NCBI GenBank assembly: GCA_039889245.1
Contig: JAZGVH010000002.1
Coordinates: forward strand, 1,612,001-1,676,000
Reading direction: 5' to 3'
Length of the DNA stretch: 64,000 bases
DNA from: Dermatophilaceae bacterium Soc4.6
GTDB lineage: Bacteria > Actinomycetota > Actinomycetes > Actinomycetales > Dermatophilaceae
Position numbers and translations under genes: made by a program. The notes beneath the pieces were generated by a model, which was not told where the DNA came from, did not search any database, and was given only the letters and a program-made list of their open reading frames with translations. This document shows positions 51,742-62,657 of this stretch, in pieces (position 1 is the stretch's first letter; each line of letters starts with the position of its first letter).

Positions 51742-52141
51742 GTGACGACCACCGGACGGGCCCGCGCGACCGCCCGCCTACGGGCAGCGGCCCTACCCAC
51801 CGCCCCCCCGCCTACGGGCAGGCTCCTGCCTACGGCGCGGCTGGCTGCTCATCACGCTCGCCGGCTACCTGCTGGCCTTCGGCCTGAACCTGTGGAACCG
51901 GATCTTCCATGAGGGCCGCACCGGGCAGTCGTGGGGCAAGAAGATCACCAACATCTGCCTGGTCGGCGAGCAGAGCGGCAAGCCCGTCGGAGCCGGTCTG
52001 GCTTTCGGTCGCGAGCTCTGCCACGTGCTCGACGGATTCGCCTACCTCGGCTGTCTCTGGCCGCTGTGGGACGCCAAGCGTCAGACCTTTGCCGACAAGA
52101 TCTGCACCACCGTCGTGATCCGGGTCGCGCCGAGCCGCTGA
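51742..52141 (+). pseudogene. broken RDD-family membrane protein
   Basis: The 3' part (51842-52141) reads as the end of an RDD protein: WLLITLAGYLLAFGLNLWN, then GQSWGKKITNICLVGEQSG, FAYLGCLWPLWDAKRQTFADKI in two parts. The 5' part starts with GTG 51742 and, in a different frame, has the Pro/Tyr-rich AYGQAPAYGA that often precedes an RDD domain. The first membrane segment with the R-D motif is missing. A deletion with frameshift near 51835 explains this; a sequencing error cannot explain the missing segment. Confidence 0.65.
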
Positions 52142-52158
52142 CCCCCGTCGGGCCGACG

Positions 52159-52662
52159 TCAGTCGTCGGCCGGAGCGGGCTCGGCCAGCAGCTGACCGAA
52201 GATCAGCGTGACGAGCAACACGAAGGTGATCACGTGAACTCCGGTGCACCACAGGCAGATCGCGTGGATGTGGTAGAGCTCGGCAAAGACGAGGTAGAGC
52301 GCGAACGCCAGCCCGATGGCGCACCAGGCGACCCGCACCAGGTCGAGCACGCCAGCACTGCGGCGGTAGGTCGAGGGCAGGCACAGCGCCACCATCGAGC
52401 CGAAGAACACCAGCCCCAGCACGGCGACCGGTATGCCGACGAAGCTGGCCCACTGGCTCTCGGTCACCTTCTGACAGTTGACCGTCGCCGTCGCGCTGCA
52501 GGCCAGCGTGGAGTTCTGGGTGACGTGCTCGAAGGTCAGGTAGGCCGACACGAGCAGCCCGAGGACCGACAGGCTCAGCGAGGCGGGGGCCAGCCACCGG
52601 GGCAGGACCCGGGTCCGGGCCGAGTGACGATCGGCCTCGGTGCGCTGGCGCTGCTGGCTCAC
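52159..52662 (-). CDS. VKOR-family disulfide-bond oxidoreductase
   Basis: A 167-aa membrane protein with four or five segments. Loop cysteines CSATATVNCQ (with the preceding conserved Ser/Thr region) and the CLWCTGVH CxxC in the next helix are the VKOR redox pairs. It reoxidises a DsbA-like partner using menaquinone. GTG 52662 is 7 bp after the DUF929 gene, which is probably that partner. Confidence 0.88.
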   Translation of the reverse strand: MSQQRQRTEADRHSARTRVLPRWLAPASLSLSVLGLLVSAYLTFEHVTQNSTLACSATATVNCQKVTESQWASFVGIPVAVLGLVFFGSMVALCLPSTYRRSAGVLDLVRVAWCAIGLAFALYLVFAELYHIHAICLWCTGVHVITFVLLVTLIFGQLLAEPAPADD

Positions 52663-52669
52663 CGCGAGA

Positions 52670-53536
52670 TCACTGACCCGTGCCGGCCGCGGCCGCTGCC
52701 TTGACGCCCGCCGACGTGCAGACGGCGGCCGGCTTGTCGCCCGTCAGTGCGCACAGCTTGGCGCTACTGAGGTTGGCTGCGCCCAGCACGCCCTTGGAGA
52801 TGGCCGTCGTCGGGTCGCCGACCTGAGTCCCGATGGTGTCCTGCGGGCTGTCGGCGAGCACCGAGCCGTCGTAGGCCGACCCGGACTGGAAGGCCTTGCC
52901 GGCATAGAAGATGTAGGGGATGCTGCCTTGCGGGTCGTCGGCCTTCTGCAGGGCCGCGACGTCGTCGGGCAGCTTCTGCAGGGGCTTCTGGTCGCGGTCC
53001 GAGACCTCGTAGGACTCGAAGGTGAGGTAGTCGCTGGTGTACTTCGCGTCCTTGAAGCTGAGGGTCGGCACGTTGGCCGGGGTGTCGTTCGCCGACGAGA
53101 CCGCGTAGTCGAGGCCGGTGAAGGTGCCGAACCGGCTGAGCGCGGTGACCAGCGCCCACCGCTCGCTCGCGCAGTAGGGGCAGAACTCGGCCCCGACGTA
53201 GACGATGCGCGGCTTGCCGTCCTTGAGGGCGACGTCTCCGGTCTTGGCCTTGATGACGTTGCCCTGGGCGGTGCCGAGACCGACGGTGTCGAAGGCGGTG
53301 GCCGGGACGCTCGAGAGGGCCTTGGCGAGGGTGTCCGAGATGGTGCCGGAGGTCTTCGCGCTGGTCACCGCCCCCTTGGGCGCCTTGAGCGCGGCAAAGA
53401 CCACCGCGCCGATGACGAGCACCACGACCGCCGTCGCCGCAGCGGCGATGCTCAGGCGGCGCTTGCGCTCCGCCGCAGCCTGCGCCGCCTTCAGCTCCTT
53501 GAGCCGGGCGCTGTCGGCCCGTGGACCCTTCGCCAC
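52670..53536 (-). CDS. DUF929 thioredoxin-like membrane protein, probable VKOR partner
   Basis: A 288-aa protein with one N-terminal anchor (LSIAAAATAVVVLVIGAVVFA) and an extracytoplasmic thioredoxin-like domain whose motif is FCPYCASERWALV (CxxC). ATG 53536. The order DUF929-VKOR with 7 bp between suggests oxidative folding of secreted proteins, with DUF929 as the thiol oxidase. The role is inferred; the family is poorly characterised. Confidence 0.8.
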   Translation of the reverse strand: MAKGPRADSARLKELKAAQAAAERKRRLSIAAAATAVVVLVIGAVVFAALKAPKGAVTSAKTSGTISDTLAKALSSVPATAFDTVGLGTAQGNVIKAKTGDVALKDGKPRIVYVGAEFCPYCASERWALVTALSRFGTFTGLDYAVSSANDTPANVPTLSFKDAKYTSDYLTFESYEVSDRDQKPLQKLPDDVAALQKADDPQGSIPYIFYAGKAFQSGSAYDGSVLADSPQDTIGTQVGDPTTAISKGVLGAANLSSAKLCALTGDKPAAVCTSAGVKAAAAAGTGQ

Positions 53537-53688
53537 CTGGTCGTCTCCTTCGTGTCGTCTGCGAAATCGTGGGGGAAAGTGGTGAGGGACCAGTGGGGTC
53601 GGACCCCCAGGAACGCTAGACCATGAATCCTGTGCCTCCCTGTGGCCCCGGTGTCCGGGGGCCCAGACGGCCGTGCCGCCGCCGACGG

Positions 53689-54669
53689 TCAGCGGTGCGC
53701 GGCTCGCTGGCGGGCGATCTCGTACAGCGTGACGCCCGCGGCGACACCGGCGTTGAGCGACTCGACGGCCGAGCTCATGGGGATCGACACGATCTGGTCG
53801 CAGGTCTCGCGCACCAGCCGTGACAGCCCCTTGCCCTCGGAGCCGACGACGATCACGACCGGCTCGGTCGCGAGCGCCAGCCCGGGCAGCTCGACGTCCC
53901 CCTCCATGTCGAGACCGAGCACGAAGAAGCCCGCCTTCTGCAGCTCTTCGAGGGCCCGGGTCAGGTTGGTGGCGCGGGCGACCGGCAGCCGCGCCGCCGC
54001 CCCGGCCGAGACCTTCCAGGCGCTCGCGGTCATCCCGGCCGAGCGGCGCTCGGGCACGAGCACCCCGTGCCCGCCGAACGCCGCGACCGACCGCACCACG
54101 GCCCCGAGGTTGCGCGGGTCGGTGACCCCGTCGAGCGCGACGAGGAGCGGGATGCCGGGGGCCAGCGGGTTGATCAGGTCACGGACCTCGGCATACTCGT
54201 AGGCCGGCACCTGAAGGGCCAGCCCCTGGTGGCTGGCGCCGTCGGTGAGCCGGTCGAGCTCGCCGCGGGGGGTCTCGAGGATGGGCAGGCCGCGTGAGGT
54301 CGCGAGCTTGAGCGCCTCGCGCACCCGGTCGTCGGAGTCGATGCGGCTCGCGAGGTAGAGCGTCGTGGCCGGGATGTCCGCTCGCAGCGCCTCCACGACC
54401 GAGTTGCGCCCGGCGACGATCTCGGACGAGGCCTTGGAGCGGCGGGTGGTGGAGCGGGCCGAGCCACCGCCACCCCCGGACGTCGTCCTGCCGTCGTCGG
54501 CCTTGCCGGCCCGCTTGGCCCGCTTCGCGGCGGGGTGGTAGTCGCGCTCGGTGGCCTTGGGCGTGGGGCCCTTGCCCTCGAGGCCACGGCGGCGCTGGCC
54601 GCCGGAGCCGACGCTGGGGCCCTTGCCGGTCTTGCGGACCGCGCCGCGCCGTTGGGAGTTGCCTGGCAT
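53689..54669 (-). CDS. rlmB: 23S rRNA 2'-O-methyltransferase RlmB/TrmH family
   Basis: A 326-aa SPOUT methyltransferase. A long basic tail (residues 1-85, KRAKRAGK) precedes the substrate-binding domain [11 protein letters not shown], then motif 1 [16 protein letters not shown], motif 2 [13 protein letters not shown], motif 3 [17 protein letters not shown]. It methylates a guanosine ribose of 23S rRNA. ATG 54669 is 11 bp after cysS, its usual neighbour. Confidence 0.9.
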   Translation of the reverse strand: MPGNSQRRGAVRKTGKGPSVGSGGQRRRGLEGKGPTPKATERDYHPAAKRAKRAGKADDGRTTSGGGGGSARSTTRRSKASSEIVAGRNSVVEALRADIPATTLYLASRIDSDDRVREALKLATSRGLPILETPRGELDRLTDGASHQGLALQVPAYEYAEVRDLINPLAPGIPLLVALDGVTDPRNLGAVVRSVAAFGGHGVLVPERRSAGMTASAWKVSAGAAARLPVARATNLTRALEELQKAGFFVLGLDMEGDVELPGLALATEPVVIVVGSEGKGLSRLVRETCDQIVSIPMSSAVESLNAGVAAGVTLYEIARQRAAHR

Positions 54670-54680
54670 GTGATCGCCTC

Positions 54681-56141
54681 TCAGGCGGTGGGGTCGGAGG
54701 CGTCGGTGGACGCGTCGTCGGTGCGTCGGGTGAGCGACCAGCGCGCACCTGACGGGGTGTCCTCGATGGAGATGCCGACGGCCGCGAGCTGGTCGCGGAC
54801 AGCGTCGGCGGTGGCGAAGTCGCGGGTGGCCCTGGCCGCCTGCCGGGCCTCGAGGCGGTCGGCCACGAGGGCGTCGAGAGCCTCCTGTGCCTCGCCTGCG
54901 CCTGCCCCCGAGTCGGTGCGCCACAGCGGGGAGAACGGGTTGACGCCGAGGACCTCGGTCATCGCGACCACGGAGGCCGCGGCGGCGTGGGCGACGTCGT
55001 CGTCACCGTCGTCGAGGGCGGTGTTGCCGGCGCGCACGGTGTCGTGCACCACCGCGAGCGCGCCCGAGACGTTGAGGTCGTCGTCCATCGCCTCGCGGAA
55101 GTCGGCGGGGATCTCACCGGCGACCCCGTCGAGGCTGCGCATCCGGTCGACCCGCTCGAGGAAGCCGGTGAGCCGGTCGACCGTCGCGGCGGCCTCGTGC
55201 AGCGAGCCCTCGTGGTATTCGATCATCGAGCGGTAGTGGGCCGCCGTCAGGTAGTAGCGCACTGCGAGCGGGCCCTCGATCGTGACGACGTTCGCCACCT
55301 CGAGCGCGTTGCCGAGGGACTTGCCCATCTTCTGGCCGCGCACGGTGACCCAGGCGTTGTGCAGCCAGTAGCCCACGAAGCCGAGGCCGGCGGCGTGGCT
55401 CTGCGCCTGCTCGTTCTCGTGGTGCGGGAAGCGCAGGTCGATGCCGCCGCCGTGGATGTCGAAGGTGTCACCGAGGTACTTGCGGGCCATCGCCGAGCAC
55501 TCGAGGTGCCAGCCGGGGCGGCCGCGGCCGAAGGGCGTGGGCCAGGAGGCGGTCTGCGGCTCGTCGTCCTTGCGGCCCTTCCAGAGCGCGAAGTCGCGGG
55601 GGTCCTTCTTCCCGCGCGGGTCGGCGTCCTCCGCGGCCTCCATGTCGGCGGGCGACTGGTTGCTGAGGGAGCCGTAGTCCTTCCAGGACCCGACGTCGAA
55701 GTAGACGTCACCGCTGCTGTCGGGCGCGGCATACGCGTGGCCGCGGCTGACGAGGGTCTGCATCAGCTCGACCATCTCGGGCACGTGGCCGGTGGCGCGC
55801 GGCTCGTAGGTGGCGGGCAGCACGCCGAGCAGCTCGAGCGCCTCGGCGGTGGCGCGCTCGTTGCGGTAGGACAGGGCGAACCAGTCCTCCCCGGCATCGG
55901 CGGCCTTGCGCAGGATCTTGTCGTCGATATCGGTGACGTTGCGCACGAGGGTGACGTCGTAGCCGTGGCCGACCTCGAGCCAGCGCCGCAGCACGTCGAA
56001 GGCGACGGCGAAGCGCACGTGCCCGATGTGCGGCGGCCCCTGGGTGGTCAGGCCACAGAGGTAGATGCCGACCTTGCCGTCCTGCAGGGGGACGAAGTCG
56101 CGCAGCTCGCGCGCGGCGGAGTCGTACAGGCGGAGGCTCAC
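54681..56141 (-). CDS. cysS: cysteinyl-tRNA synthetase
   Basis: A 486-aa class I synthetase. Zinc ligand Cys29 (YLCGLTTQ), HIGH at 38-41, WHLECSAMA and [15 protein letters not shown] for zinc and cysteine, and [10 protein letters not shown] as KMSKS. Length and C-terminal domain distinguish it from the mycothiol ligase MshC. GTG 56141 overlaps the TauE remnant stop (GTGA). Confidence 0.93.
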   Translation of the reverse strand: MSLRLYDSAARELRDFVPLQDGKVGIYLCGLTTQGPPHIGHVRFAVAFDVLRRWLEVGHGYDVTLVRNVTDIDDKILRKAADAGEDWFALSYRNERATAEALELLGVLPATYEPRATGHVPEMVELMQTLVSRGHAYAAPDSSGDVYFDVGSWKDYGSLSNQSPADMEAAEDADPRGKKDPRDFALWKGRKDDEPQTASWPTPFGRGRPGWHLECSAMARKYLGDTFDIHGGGIDLRFPHHENEQAQSHAAGLGFVGYWLHNAWVTVRGQKMGKSLGNALEVANVVTIEGPLAVRYYLTAAHYRSMIEYHEGSLHEAAATVDRLTGFLERVDRMRSLDGVAGEIPADFREAMDDDLNVSGALAVVHDTVRAGNTALDDGDDDVAHAAAASVVAMTEVLGVNPFSPLWRTDSGAGAGEAQEALDALVADRLEARQAARATRDFATADAVRDQLAAVGISIEDTPSGARWSLTRRTDDASTDASDPTA

Positions 56142-56676
56142 CCGCCCAAGGTTACCGGCGGGAGGCGGTGGCGCTCACCGCGTCGCGTACGGAGCCCCGC
56201 ACCGGCTCGGGCCGTGCTCCCCGCCCTGACCGTGACGTAGGCGGCCACGAGTACGAGCAGGGTGGCGAAGACCCGCGTGAGAGCCGCGCCCGTGACCCGG
56301 TCGGCGACCCGCTTGCCCACGAGCGACCCGACGACGGCGGCGAGGATGAAGGGGACGACGAGGGACGTGCCCACCGCGACGGGCATCGCGAAACCCAGGG
56401 CCAGCACGAGGGCCGGCACGATGAGGAAACCGCCGCCGACGCCGAGGAATCCGGTAAGGAAGCCGACGAGCAGCGCGGCACCTGGGGGTCGACCAGCCGG
56501 TTGACCGCAGAGCCGGCGATGGACGCGGCGAGCCCGAGGGCCCCGAAGGTGCCCGCCGCCGTCCATCTGCCGCGGCCGGCCCGGGCGTGCCCCACGGCTG
56601 CGGTGACCGCCGCGAACCCGACGATCACCAGCGACGCCGTCGGGGCCTCCTGCGGCCGCGAGCACCACCACGAGCA

Positions 56677-56677
<1 letters not shown>
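56138..56677 (-). pseudogene. TauE/SafE-type sulfite exporter with two internal deletions
   Basis: Family segments are present in order but in different frames: MLVVVLAAAGG (from ATG 56677), SLVIVGFAAVTAAVGHARAG with AGSAVNRLV, and [19 protein letters not shown] to the end. The first GGGGS loop region and the middle hydrophobic segment are missing; each gap also changes frame. It overlaps the CstR-like stop (TGATG), so it was once its operon partner, exporting sulfite or another sulfur anion. Confidence 0.75.
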
Positions 56678-57948
<1,271 letters not shown>

Positions 57949-57960
57949 GAGAGCTCGACC

Positions 57961-58137
57961 ATGTGTCGTCCCATCACCTGCAAGACCTGCGGCAAGACCA
58001 CCTGGGCCGGCTGCGGCCAGCACATCGACCAGGTCATGGCCGGCGTCCCCCAGAGCCGGCGCTGCCCCGGCCACCAGGGTGAGGCCGGCACCAGCCCCGG
58101 CGGCTCGATCCTCGCTCGCCTGTTCGGCCGCCGCTGA
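57961..58137 (+). CDS. small CxxC zinc-ribbon-like protein
   Basis: A 58-aa protein: CRPITCKTCGKTTWAGCG gives three or four metal-binding cysteines, then HIDQVMAGVPQSRRCPGH adds Cys and His. The pattern is a common small actinobacterial protein of unknown role. ATG 57961 follows GAGGAGAG. Confidence 0.78.
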   Translation: MCRPITCKTCGKTTWAGCGQHIDQVMAGVPQSRRCPGHQGEAGTSPGGSILARLFGRR

Positions 58138-58288
58138 GCCCCAGTCGAGGGGGCTGAGCGGCCGAGGCCGCCATCCGGCGTCCCTGGCCGGGCTGGCCAT
58201 CTTCTTCCTGCGCTCGGTGCCCGACCGCATGGTGCGCCGTCTCGCTGCTCCCGCTCGGCGAGGGCGGCCGTGACCCCGGGGGCACCGG

Positions 58289-58492
58289 ATGAGCCGGGCC
58301 GACCTCGCCCCCTACTGCGACCACTGCTCCGAGCTGCTCAGCCTCGTCTCGAAGGTGGCCGCCCTCTGCGCCGAGGCATCGACCGACCCCGTCGTCCTCG
58401 AGACGGTGAGCGAGATCGAGAACCTCACGAACGGCATGAGCCGCAAGATCTGGCCGAAGATCAGCCTGCTTCGCCCCGCGTCCCACGGGTGA
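58289..58492 (+). CDS. hypothetical small protein
   Basis: A possible 67-aa protein, MSRADLAPYCDHCSELLSLV with a CxxC and a helical remainder. Its end overlaps the adenosine deaminase gene by 32 bp on the other strand. No family is recognised and no good ribosome site is visible. Confidence 0.35.
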   Translation: MSRADLAPYCDHCSELLSLVSKVAALCAEASTDPVVLETVSEIENLTNGMSRKIWPKISLLRPASHG

Positions 58493-59519
58493 CGTAGTCG
58501 TCGATCTCCTGCAGGAGCAGGGCTTTTCCCCCGTCCTCCAGGAACGACTGACGGACGGAGGCCCGCGCCAGGTCGGCGACGCCGGTCTCGTCGAGGCGCA
58601 GCAGGTCGGCAGCGACGGCATACTCGCGGCACAGGTCGGTGGCAAACATCGGCGGGTCGTCGGAGGCGATGCTGAAGGGCACGCCGGCGGCGGCGATCGC
58701 CGGCAGCGGGTGCTCGGCCAGCGACGGCACCGAGCGGGTGCACACGTTGGAGGTCGGGCAGATCTCGAGCGGGATCCCCCGCTCGGCGAGGTGGGCCAGC
58801 AGGGCAGGGTCCTGCGCCGAGGAGATCCCGTGGCCGATGCGCTCGGCGCCCAGGTGGTGCAGGGCATCCCACACCGTCTGCGGGCCGGTGGACTCCCCCG
58901 CGTGCGGGACGCTGTGCAGCCCCGCCGCCCGCGCAGCGGCGAAGTGGGGTGCGAACTGCGGCCGGGGCACCCCGACCTCGGGGCCACCGAGCCCGAAGGC
59001 GACGAGCCCGTCGGGCCGCTGCTGGAGCGCGAAGTCGCGGGTGACGTCGGCGGCCGGCACCCCTGACTCACCGGGAATGTCGACGACCCACCGCAGAATC
59101 GGCCCACCCTCCCGCTCGAGGGTGAGGCGGGCGTCCTCCACCGCCTCGGCGTACGCCTGTGCCGCGATGCCTCGCACGATGGAGGTGTAGGGCGTGAGGG
59201 TCAGCTCGGCGTACCGGATGCCCTGCGCGGCCAGGTCGCGCCCGACCCCCATCGTCAGGGCGCGCACGTCGTCGGCGGTGCGGACCAGGTCGACCACCGA
59301 GAGGTAGACCTCGATGAAGTGGCCGAAGTCGGTGAAGACGAAGTAGTCGGCCAACGCCTGCGGGTCCGTCGGCACGGGGGTCGAGCCCTCGTGCCGGGAG
59401 GCGAGCTCGGCGACGATCGTGGGCGACGCCGCCCCGACCTGGTGCACGTGCAGCTCAGCCTTGGGCAGGCCGGCGATGAAGGCGGTGAGATCGGGTCGTG
59501 GGAGCGCAGCACTGGTCAC
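58461..59519 (-). CDS. add: adenosine deaminase family protein
   Basis: A 352-aa amidohydrolase. Metal and catalytic residues: HVH near residue 26 in AELHVHQVG (the usual LDG is QVG), His in SVPHAGES with the catalytic Glu, His in RIGHGI, and Asp in IASDDPPMF. It should deaminate adenosine or a related purine nucleoside. The substrate of this actinobacterial HxHQVG subgroup is not certain. The start is an ATG or GTG at 59519. Confidence 0.82.
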   Translation of the reverse strand: MTSAALPRPDLTAFIAGLPKAELHVHQVGAASPTIVAELASRHEGSTPVPTDPQALADYFVFTDFGHFIEVYLSVVDLVRTADDVRALTMGVGRDLAAQGIRYAELTLTPYTSIVRGIAAQAYAEAVEDARLTLEREGGPILRWVVDIPGESGVPAADVTRDFALQQRPDGLVAFGLGGPEVGVPRPQFAPHFAAARAAGLHSVPHAGESTGPQTVWDALHHLGAERIGHGISSAQDPALLAHLAERGIPLEICPTSNVCTRSVPSLAEHPLPAIAAAGVPFSIASDDPPMFATDLCREYAVAADLLRLDETGVADLARASVRQSFLEDGGKALLLQEIDDYVTRGTRGEAG

Positions 59520-59567
59520 GCGTCAACGCTAGTGCGCGGCGGGGCCGCGCCGCTCGCCCGGGGCTGG

Positions 59568-61052
59568 TCAGACCGGGAGCAGCCGGGTGATGAAGGTCGA
59601 GAGCTGCTCGATGGTGCGGCACTCGTGCATGTCGACGACCGCGGCGTAGTCGTCGGCGCAGGAGTCACCGCTGCCCCATCGCCCGCGCGCCTCGGGGTTG
59701 AGCCAGAACGTGCGCCGCGAACGATCTCGGATCTGTTGCAGGGCGATGAGATTGGGGTCACCGAAGTTGTTGCGTCCGTCGCCGAGCACGAGCACCGAGG
59801 TGCGGGGGCCGACGGCGTCGAGGTGCAGCTCGGCGAAGTCGCCCAGTGCCTCGCCGTAGTCGCTGCTGCCGTGCCACGACGTGACCCGGGCCTCGCGCAC
59901 GATGGCGGTCGTCAGGTCGGGACGGCCCTGCTGCACGAGGTCGGTCACCTCGTCCATCGCGTTGACGAAGGCGAAGACCCGTACCCGGGTGAACTGGTCG
60001 GCCAGCGCGCGCACCAGGAGCATGGTGAAACCCGAGAAGCCGGCGACGCTGCCCGACACGTCGCACAGCAGCACGAGCTCGGGCCGCGAGGGGCGGGGTC
60101 GGCGATAGGCCGGCCGCACCGGCACGCCACCGGTCGACATCGAGCTGCGCATGGTGCGGCGCACGTCGATGGCGCCGCGACGGGCCCGTCGCCGCTTGGC
60201 CGCCAGCCGGGTCGCGAGCTTGCGCGAGAGGGGCCGGACCGCCGAGCGCAGGGCCGCGAACTGCTGGAGGTTGGCCGTGAGGAAGTCGGTGCGCTCCGCG
60301 CTGTCGGGCACGGCGTAGCGCGTCATCCGGTCGCGACCCCGGATCTCGGCTGCGCGCCGGCGGGCTGCCGCACCGACGAGCCGCCGCAGCCGCTCGAGGT
60401 CACGACGCACCTCGTCACGCACCAGACGGTCGGTGAACTCCGTGTCGTCCGAGACCCCGTCACCTCCGGGACCGCCCTCACGTCGGTCGCCGCTGCCACC
60501 ACCCGCGCGGGCCGCTCGTCGCGCCGCGACGGCCCCGGCGACGAGGGTCTGTGGGCGCAGTCGCTCCATGGTCTGCAGGGCCGACCACGACGCGGTGCCG
60601 GCGGCGCTCGAGCCCACCCGGCCCAACGCGTCGACGGCCAGCTCGGCCAGCTCGGCCAGGCTCTGCCGATCCTGCTCTGCGAGAGCCGTGGCCAGGAGCG
60701 CCCGCAGCTCGTCGATGCCGATGGGGGGACCGGCGTCGGACGGGCTCTCGTCGCGCGACGACTGCCGCGCACCGACGCCTGCCGGGAAGTAGAGGTCGAA
60801 GACCGCGTCGAAGACCGCGCGCTGCCCGCCGCGGCGCACCAGCGCAGAGGCCATCCCCTCACGCAGCCGCTCGCGGTCGTCGAGGCCCAGCACCTGCATC
60901 ACGTGGCCCGCGTCGACCGTCTCGCTCGTGCCGCACGGCAGGCCCTTGCTGCGCAGGGCGCCGACCATCTCGACCAGCCGCGCGCCGACCCCCTCAGCGC
61001 CTCTGACACCCTGACTGGCCCCGACACCCGCATTGGCCCCGACCCCCTCCAT
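59568..61052 (-). CDS. VWA-domain protein, CoxE-like partner of MoxR
   Basis: A 494-aa protein whose C-terminal third is a von Willebrand A domain (LVLLCDVSGSVAGFSGFTM with the DxSxS metal site, VLVLGDGRNN). The middle has many Arg/Ala-rich helices; the N-terminal start GVGANAGVGASQGV is Gly-rich and may be shorter. MoxR-VWA pairs act as chaperones that load metals or assemble enzymes. ATG 61052 is 10 bp after the AAA gene. Confidence 0.85.
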   Translation of the reverse strand: MEGVGANAGVGASQGVRGAEGVGARLVEMVGALRSKGLPCGTSETVDAGHVMQVLGLDDRERLREGMASALVRRGGQRAVFDAVFDLYFPAGVGARQSSRDESPSDAGPPIGIDELRALLATALAEQDRQSLAELAELAVDALGRVGSSAAGTASWSALQTMERLRPQTLVAGAVAARRAARAGGGSGDRREGGPGGDGVSDDTEFTDRLVRDEVRRDLERLRRLVGAAARRRAAEIRGRDRMTRYAVPDSAERTDFLTANLQQFAALRSAVRPLSRKLATRLAAKRRRARRGAIDVRRTMRSSMSTGGVPVRPAYRRPRPSRPELVLLCDVSGSVAGFSGFTMLLVRALADQFTRVRVFAFVNAMDEVTDLVQQGRPDLTTAIVREARVTSWHGSSDYGEALGDFAELHLDAVGPRTSVLVLGDGRNNFGDPNLIALQQIRDRSRRTFWLNPEARGRWGSGDSCADDYAAVVDMHECRTIEQLSTFITRLLPV

Positions 61053-61062
61053 GCCGGGGTCC

Positions 61063-61989
61063 TCAGTGCCGCGGAGCCGTGAGAGCCGCGTCGAGGTCGA
61101 GCCCGGCCCGCGCCTTGACGATGTCGTCCTGGTGCTTCAGCACCGCCCCCAGCGTCGCTTCGACGACCGCCGCGTCGAGCTGACTGGCCCCGAGCGCGAG
61201 CAGCGTGCGGGCCCAGTCGATCGACTCCGACACCGACGGCGCCTTGCGCAGCGGCATACCGCGCAGCGCGCCGACGACCCGGACGACGGAGGCCGCGAGC
61301 GTCGCCTCGAGGCCGGGCACCTTGAGGCGCACGATCTGTTCCTCGAGGTCGGGCTCCGGGAAGTCGAGGTGCAGGTAGAGGCAGCGACGGCGCAGCGCCT
61401 CCGACAGCTCGCGGGTGGCATTGGAGGTGAGCACCACGAAGGGGCGACGGGTCGCCCTGATGGTGCCCAGCTCGGGCACGGTCACCTGGAAGTCGCCGAG
61501 CACCTCGAGCAGCAGGCCCTCGATCTCGACATCGGCCTTGTCGGTCTCGTCAACGAGCAGCACCGTCGGCCCGTCGCCGCGGATCGCCGTCAGCAGCGGC
61601 CGCTCGAGCAGGAACTCCTCCGAGAAGACGTCGGTGCGGGCGTCGTCCCACGACTCGTCGCGGCCGGCGGTGATGCGCAGCAGCTGCTTGGCGTGGTTCC
61701 ACTCGTAGAGCGCCCGGGCCTCGTCGACCCCCTCGTAGCACTGCAGCCGCACGAGGCGCGCGTCGCACGTCTGCGCCACCGCCCGCGAGAGGTCGGTCTT
61801 TCCGACGCCCGCCGGGCCCTCGACCAGCAGCGGCTTGCCGAGCTCGCTGGCCAGGTAGACGGTCGTGGCGACCGCCTCGGAGGCGAGGTAGCCCACCTCG
61901 CCGAGGCGACGCAGCACGTCGTCGACCGACGTGAAGGGCATGGTGCGGGTCGCCAGACCCGGATCGTCGTGCGCCACGTGGTCGCTCAC
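61063..61989 (-). CDS. MoxR-type AAA ATPase
   Basis: A 308-aa AAA+ ATPase: Walker A EGPAGVGKTDLS, Walker B VLLVDETDKAD, sensor VVLTSNATRELS, arginine finger RRRCLYLHLDFP. It acts with the VWA protein next to it. GTG 61989 is two bases after the MBL gene stop; an in-frame codon at 62013 would overlap that gene. Confidence 0.88.
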   Translation of the reverse strand: MSDHVAHDDPGLATRTMPFTSVDDVLRRLGEVGYLASEAVATTVYLASELGKPLLVEGPAGVGKTDLSRAVAQTCDARLVRLQCYEGVDEARALYEWNHAKQLLRITAGRDESWDDARTDVFSEEFLLERPLLTAIRGDGPTVLLVDETDKADVEIEGLLLEVLGDFQVTVPELGTIRATRRPFVVLTSNATRELSEALRRRCLYLHLDFPEPDLEEQIVRLKVPGLEATLAASVVRVVGALRGMPLRKAPSVSESIDWARTLLALGASQLDAAVVEATLGAVLKHQDDIVKARAGLDLDAALTAPRH

Positions 61990-61991
61990 GC

Positions 61992-62657
61992 TCAGTGACC
62001 TCGGTCGATCCACTCCTGCAGGTGCGGAGCCTCCTGGCCGATCGTCGTCGGGTCACCGTGGCCGGTGAGGACCACCGTCTCGGGCGGCAGGGTCAGCAGC
62101 CGGTCGCGGATCGACTCGACGATGACGCCGAAGTCGCTGAGCGAGCGGCCGGTCGCGCCGGGCCCGCCGGCAAAGAGGGTGTCACCGGTGAAGACGAGCC
62201 CCAGCGCCGGGATGTAGAAGCAGCAGGCGCCAGGGGCGTGGCCGGGTGTGTGCAGCACGTGCACCTCGACGTCACCGACGGTGATCACGTCGCCGTCGGC
62301 GAGGGGCGCCGGCAGCGGCTCCGCGCCGCGGCTGAGCCCCCACAGCACCTCCTCCTGAGGGTGCAGGTAGGCCGGGGCGCCCGTCGCGCGGGTCAGGTCA
62401 CCGACCGCGGTGACGTGGTCGTCGTGCGCGTGGGTCAGGAGCACGGCACGCACGGCCCGGTCCCCCACGAGCTCGACGATCGGGCCGGCCTGGTGCGGGG
62501 CGTCGATGACGACGCACTCCGCGTCGTCGCCGAGCACCCAGACGTTGTTGTCGACGTCCCACGTGCCGCCGTCGAGGCTGAAGGTGCCTGAGGTGACGGT
62601 GTGGGCGACGCGCACCCCGCCGGCCGACACCGGCAGGTCGAGCCCGGCCTCACTCAC
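61992..62657 (-). CDS. MBL-fold hydrolase linked to mycothiol formaldehyde oxidation
   Basis: A 221-aa glyoxalase II-like hydrolase: metal site [32 protein letters not shown] 62657 overlaps the mscR stop (GTGA). Its tight coupling to the mycothiol-dependent dehydrogenase suggests that it hydrolyses S-formylmycothiol; that is inference from the pairing. Confidence 0.86.
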   Translation of the reverse strand: MSEAGLDLPVSAGGVRVAHTVTSGTFSLDGGTWDVDNNVWVLGDDAECVVIDAPHQAGPIVELVGDRAVRAVLLTHAHDDHVTAVGDLTRATGAPAYLHPQEEVLWGLSRGAEPLPAPLADGDVITVGDVEVHVLHTPGHAPGACCFYIPALGLVFTGDTLFAGGPGATGRSLSDFGVIVESIRDRLLTLPPETVVLTGHGDPTTIGQEAPHLQEWIDRGH

